Source: Bacillota bacterium
Lineage (GTDB): Bacteria > Bacillota > Clostridia > Oscillospirales > Ruminococcaceae
Length of the DNA: 8,495 nt
Direction of reading: 5' to 3'
Assembly: GCA_023396225.1 (NCBI GenBank)
Contig: JAEWWT010000016.1
Span: 1-8,495 of the forward strand
In this document: piece after piece, positions 6,266 to 8,495 of the stretch
Numbering within the stretch: the first letter of the stretch is position 1
Layout of the letters: the number at the start of each line of letters is the position of its first letter
Notes under the pieces: model-generated
Told to the model about the DNA's origin: nothing
Databases searched by the model: none
The model's input: the letters and a program-made list of their open reading frames with translations, nothing else
Position numbers and translations under genes: made by a program

Positions 6266-6301
6266 TACCAATAAACTAATTTGTACTTACTAATTACCAA
6301 T
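6262..6301. repeat. Two direct copies of TAAnTACCAAT overlapping the promoter
   Basis: TAAATACCAAT (6262-6272) overlaps the -35 element and TAATTACCAAT (6291-6301) lies 29 bases further upstream; they differ at one position. Direct repeats over a promoter are the usual operator form for ribbon-helix-helix repressors, and the first gene of the operon encodes such a domain. Autoregulation is inference; short AT-rich matches can arise by chance. Confidence 0.35.
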
Positions 6302-6306
6302 GCACA

Positions 6307-6347
6307 AAAACACCTTGTCGAATTATTACTATGCGACAAGGTGTTTT
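6307..6347 (-). terminator. Strong rho-independent terminator after the recombinase gene
   Basis: AAAACACCTTGTCG (6307-6320) and its exact complement (6334-6347) form a 14-bp perfect stem with a 13-base loop. On the minus strand the GC-rich stem leads straight into a T-run, 23 bases after the recombinase stop. The symmetry allows weaker termination on the plus strand too. Confidence 0.9.
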
Positions 6348-6369
6348 CTATTTGCTCATTTGGCTTTCT

Positions 6370-7938
6370 CTATATCTCCACATCAATCTCCATCCCAGAT
6401 TTAAAGGTAACAGTGACTTTCTCATCATAAACAGTTATTTTTTCTATCAGCTTGCGAACTATCTGCTCGTCATACTCCTGTAAAGTGCCTTTCTGCTCTT
6501 TAAGAAATCTTGTCATTTCAGCCATTCTTTGTTTCTGGCTTGCAAATCCTGCATTCTTAGCCAGTGCAGCCTCCTTCTCACTTCGAAGTCTATAAATCTC
6601 ATTGACAAGAATGGAGTAATCTTTGTTGTTATTTGCCAGCTTAAGTAGTTCCTTTTGTAGCTGTTCCAATTTCCGTTCAATCAGTTCTACCTCACTGCCA
6701 TCGACCTGATTCATGACTACTGCAATATTTCGATTTAGAATATCCAGGAACTGTGTCTTGGATCCGAAAACGGAATTGACTGCCTGTACTACTGCAATCT
6801 TTAAATCTTCCTCTCGTATGGTTCGTGCAGAACAATCCACTGCTGTTTTGTCGAGCCTACTTGCACATCGCCACACGATAGATTTGCAACCGTGGTTATT
6901 CCAATGTATTCTTCGAAAGATATCCCCACAGTGTCCGCAGGTAACAATGGTTGATAAAGCGTATTTACTGCTGTAAATACGCTTCTTACCACTATCTCCG
7001 CTTTTAATATTAATCCTGCGTGTCATCTCTTCCTGAACCTGCATATGTAAATCCCGTGGTATGATTGCATCATGATTGTTTTCCACATAATACTGGGGAA
7101 CAATACCATCGTTCTTTACTCTCTTTTTGGTAAGGAAATCTACCGTATAAGTTTTCTGCAAAAGAGCATCTCCGATATACTTTTCATTCTGAAGTATCTT
7201 TTTAAGGGTTTCAGGTCTCCATTTTTCTTTCCCTGTGGAAGTTAGAATGTCGTCTGCCATCAACCCTCTTGCTATTTCTATCAGACTTGCCCCTTCCAAA
7301 TACTCACGGTAAATTCTTTTTACAACTTCTGCACTCTTTGGCTCAATAACTAAATGCCCTTCTTCATCTTTGGTGTATCCGAGGAAACGGTTGTGGTTAA
7401 TCTGGACAATCCCTTGCTGATAACGGTACTGCAATCCCAACTTTACGTTCTGACTTAGTGACTGACTTTCCTGTTGAGCGAGTGATGCCATGATGGTAAG
7501 TAGTACCTCCCCCTTGGCATCCATTGTATTGATGGATTCCTTCTCGAAATATACTGGAATATTTTTTTCTTTCAGCTGACGGATATATTTTAGGCAATCT
7601 AATGTGTTACGAGCAAATCGACTGATGGATTTAGTTACAATCATATCAATGTTACCTGCCATACACTCATCAATCATACGATTAAATTCCTCACGCTTTT
7701 TAGTGTTTGTTGCGCTTATTCCATCGTCAGCAAATATACCAGCAAAGTCCCATTCGGTATTCTTTTTTATATAATCTGTATAGTGTTCCACCTGCACCTC
7801 ATAGCTGGTAGCCTGCTCATCACTGTCAGTAGAAACACGGCAGTAGGCGGCTACCCTCAATTTTGGTATCTGTACTGCCGATGCAGTATTTCCAATCCTT
7901 GTTTTGGCTGGAATCACTGTTATGTTTCTTGTTTCCAT
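6370..7938 (-). CDS. Large serine recombinase (site-specific integrase)
   Basis: The 522-residue protein has the full architecture of the large serine recombinase/TnpX-type family, which integrates and excises phages and conjugative or mobilizable elements at short att sites. The catalytic resolvase domain spans about 28-165, with Ser36 as nucleophile in YCRVSTDSDEQ, Arg34 beside it, DDGIS at 71-75 and the SISRFARN segment at 104-111. The recombinase DNA-binding domain spans about 185-290 (GYTKDEEG; NEKYIGDALLQ). A zinc ribbon spans about 328-385, with Cys334, Cys337, Cys358 and Cys369 as likely ligands. A coiled coil (about 414-485) follows, of the kind that controls integration versus excision. 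Length and active-site residues suggest an intact enzyme. The ATG lies one base after the stop of the small recombinase-like gene upstream, so translation is probably coupled. DNA here looks richer in GC than the neighbouring cargo, consistent with separate origin. Confidence 0.95.
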   Translation of the reverse strand: METRNITVIPAKTRIGNTASAVQIPKLRVAAYCRVSTDSDEQATSYEVQVEHYTDYIKKNTEWDFAGIFADDGISATNTKKREEFNRMIDECMAGNIDMIVTKSISRFARNTLDCLKYIRQLKEKNIPVYFEKESINTMDAKGEVLLTIMASLAQQESQSLSQNVKLGLQYRYQQGIVQINHNRFLGYTKDEEGHLVIEPKSAEVVKRIYREYLEGASLIEIARGLMADDILTSTGKEKWRPETLKKILQNEKYIGDALLQKTYTVDFLTKKRVKNDGIVPQYYVENNHDAIIPRDLHMQVQEEMTRRINIKSGDSGKKRIYSSKYALSTIVTCGHCGDIFRRIHWNNHGCKSIVWRCASRLDKTAVDCSARTIREEDLKIAVVQAVNSVFGSKTQFLDILNRNIAVVMNQVDGSEVELIERKLEQLQKELLKLANNNKDYSILVNEIYRLRSEKEAALAKNAGFASQKQRMAEMTRFLKEQKGTLQEYDEQIVRKLIEKITVYDEKVTVTFKSGMEIDVEI

Positions 7939-7939
7939 T

Positions 7940-8359
7940 CTAACTCATCTCTCTTTCTATTAGGCTGTAAGCAAATTCAGCCTGCTTGTAAGGGTCTTGG
8001 AATTTAATCTCCAACGGTCTCATCCAAAACCCTAGTGGTGCAGGAGGGACTTTTAAAGCCGGCGGTTCGTTTAGCGTTTCATCGTGAACCCTCCCCAGTG
8101 CCACTGCTCTCCTATGATATTCTTCTTGCGCCGCATCAAATAATTCACGATCAATAATGGCAGGATAATACTTGGTTCCAAGATACTTCTTATTTCCTAG
8201 CATTCGTGATATCCCCGAATGAAATTTATTAATACCTGCCTTAGCAGCTGCGTTTTGCAGACTGTCACCAGATAGATAATTTTCAAATAACTGCCTAACC
8301 TGTTTTGCACTAACTTCATCAATCACAGCCTTACCATCTTTTATTACATAACCATACAT
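7940..8359 (-). CDS. Small recombinase-domain protein lacking a catalytic domain
   Basis: The 139-residue product begins MYGYVIKDGKAVIDE. It continues with VRQLFENYLSGDSLQNAAA and the pattern HSGISRMLGNKKYLG...YYPAIIDRELFDAAQ, which matches the 'recombinase' DNA-binding domain of large serine recombinases. No Ser-active resolvase domain, zinc ribbon or coiled coil is present. The C-terminus (about 98-139) has a Pro-rich turn and DPYKQAEFAYSLIE. Such short proteins often precede a large serine recombinase in Clostridia elements, so this is more likely a standing partner gene than a decay fragment; that view is from memory of such loci. A role as DNA-binding accessory or directionality factor is a guess. 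The ATG at 8359 has GGTGA five bases upstream (8365-8369). The stop at 7940 is one base from the next start. Confidence 0.8.
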   Translation of the reverse strand: MYGYVIKDGKAVIDEVSAKQVRQLFENYLSGDSLQNAAAKAGINKFHSGISRMLGNKKYLGTKYYPAIIDRELFDAAQEEYHRRAVALGRVHDETLNEPPALKVPPAPLGFWMRPLEIKFQDPYKQAEFAYSLIEREMS

Positions 8360-8377
8360 TTACTTCACCATCCTCGT

Positions 8378-8383
8378 ATTATA
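8378..8383 (-). promoter_or_regulatory. Candidate -10 element for the recombinase pair
   Basis: A perfect TATAAT on the minus strand lies 18 bases upstream of the ATG at 8359. No matching -35 element is seen at 16-18 bases. If used, the leader would be only about a dozen bases, so the call is weak. Confidence 0.25.
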
Positions 8384-8495
8384 TTAAAGTAGTAGTTTTT
8401 AGAGTTCCTCTCCAAGAACTTTAAAAATTTGCTATACTGTAATGGATACTGTGGATTGGTTTCACCTCCTACCGCAAGACGGTTTCAGAAAGGCT
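8384..8495. other. Upstream region of the recombinase module with small inverted repeats
   Basis: No start-to-stop gene is visible. Features seen are AGTTC/GAACT (8403-8407 and 8416-8420), ACCG/CGGT (8471-8474 and 8480-8483), two direct GGTTTCA copies (8458-8464, 8481-8487), and an unused AGGAGGTG on the minus strand. One minus frame is open from the TGA near 8486 to a stop overlapping the ribosome binding site of the next gene, but it has no start codon. The region may be leader, gene remnant or part of an attachment site. Confidence 0.35.

Noticed and set aside
6713..7597. Several open frames inside the recombinase gene on both strands
   Set aside because: They overlap a complete, well-conserved recombinase and have no independent support.
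8384..8495. Short coding frame upstream of the small recombinase protein
   Set aside because: The frame reading NPQYPLQYSKF has no start codon, and the frame with GTG in the AGGAGGTG motif stops after 14 codons with its start inside the binding site.
1..8495. tRNA, rRNA or riboswitch
   Set aside because: No cloverleaf, ribosomal segment or known riboswitch core was recognised on either strand.

Overview
The window suggests a low-GC Gram-positive anaerobe of the class Clostridia, probably a gut or rumen Lachnospiraceae or Ruminococcaceae. This rests on AT-rich DNA, GGAGG-type ribosome binding sites, sigma-A-like promoters, a large serine recombinase of the Clostridia mobile-element type, and secreted DUF5050-type repeat proteins. 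The taxon is inferred, not demonstrated. Every convincing gene lies on the minus strand, so the order of transcription runs from right to left.

Right end (about 6300-8495): a recombination module. A short protein (7940-8359) resembles the DNA-binding 'recombinase' segment of large serine recombinases but has no catalytic domain. One base separates it from a complete large serine recombinase (6370-7938). The module ends at a strong rho-independent terminator with a 14-bp perfect stem (6307-6347). Its base composition is visibly richer in GC than the rest of the window.

Middle (3748-6265): a two-gene unit behind a well-formed promoter (TTTACA, 17 bp, TATACT). The first gene encodes a cytoplasmic protein with a ribbon-helix-helix-like N-terminus, a conserved-looking middle and, unexpectedly, one DUF5050-like repeat at its C-terminus. 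Its stop region overlaps the start region of a secreted protein of 609 residues made of the same type of repeat, with a fibronectin-III-like insert. The chimera next to a full repeat protein looks like the product of a fusion or recombination event.

Left-middle (853-3590): two tandem lipoprotein genes, followed by a small unrecognised gene. The lipoproteins share a nearly identical ribosome binding site, signal peptide and Thr-rich stalk at the DNA level, but their C-terminal domains are unrelated. This is the pattern left by duplication plus C-terminal replacement. Together with the propeller-like protein, the region encodes at least three exported proteins, so the cargo looks like a cell-surface cluster of unknown function.

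Left end (1-852): mostly non-coding. It holds several inverted repeats (notably mutually exclusive hairpins at 332-379), four irregular copies of a 14-bp motif at 150-263, a promoter candidate, and the first 11 codons of a gene that runs off the left edge. The repeat cluster just upstream of that promoter may be the end of another mobile element or a regulatory array. No complete, recognised new system can be demonstrated. The best candidates for follow-up are the RHH-DUF5050 chimera and its operon, the domain-swapped lipoprotein pair, and the 150-263 repeat array.
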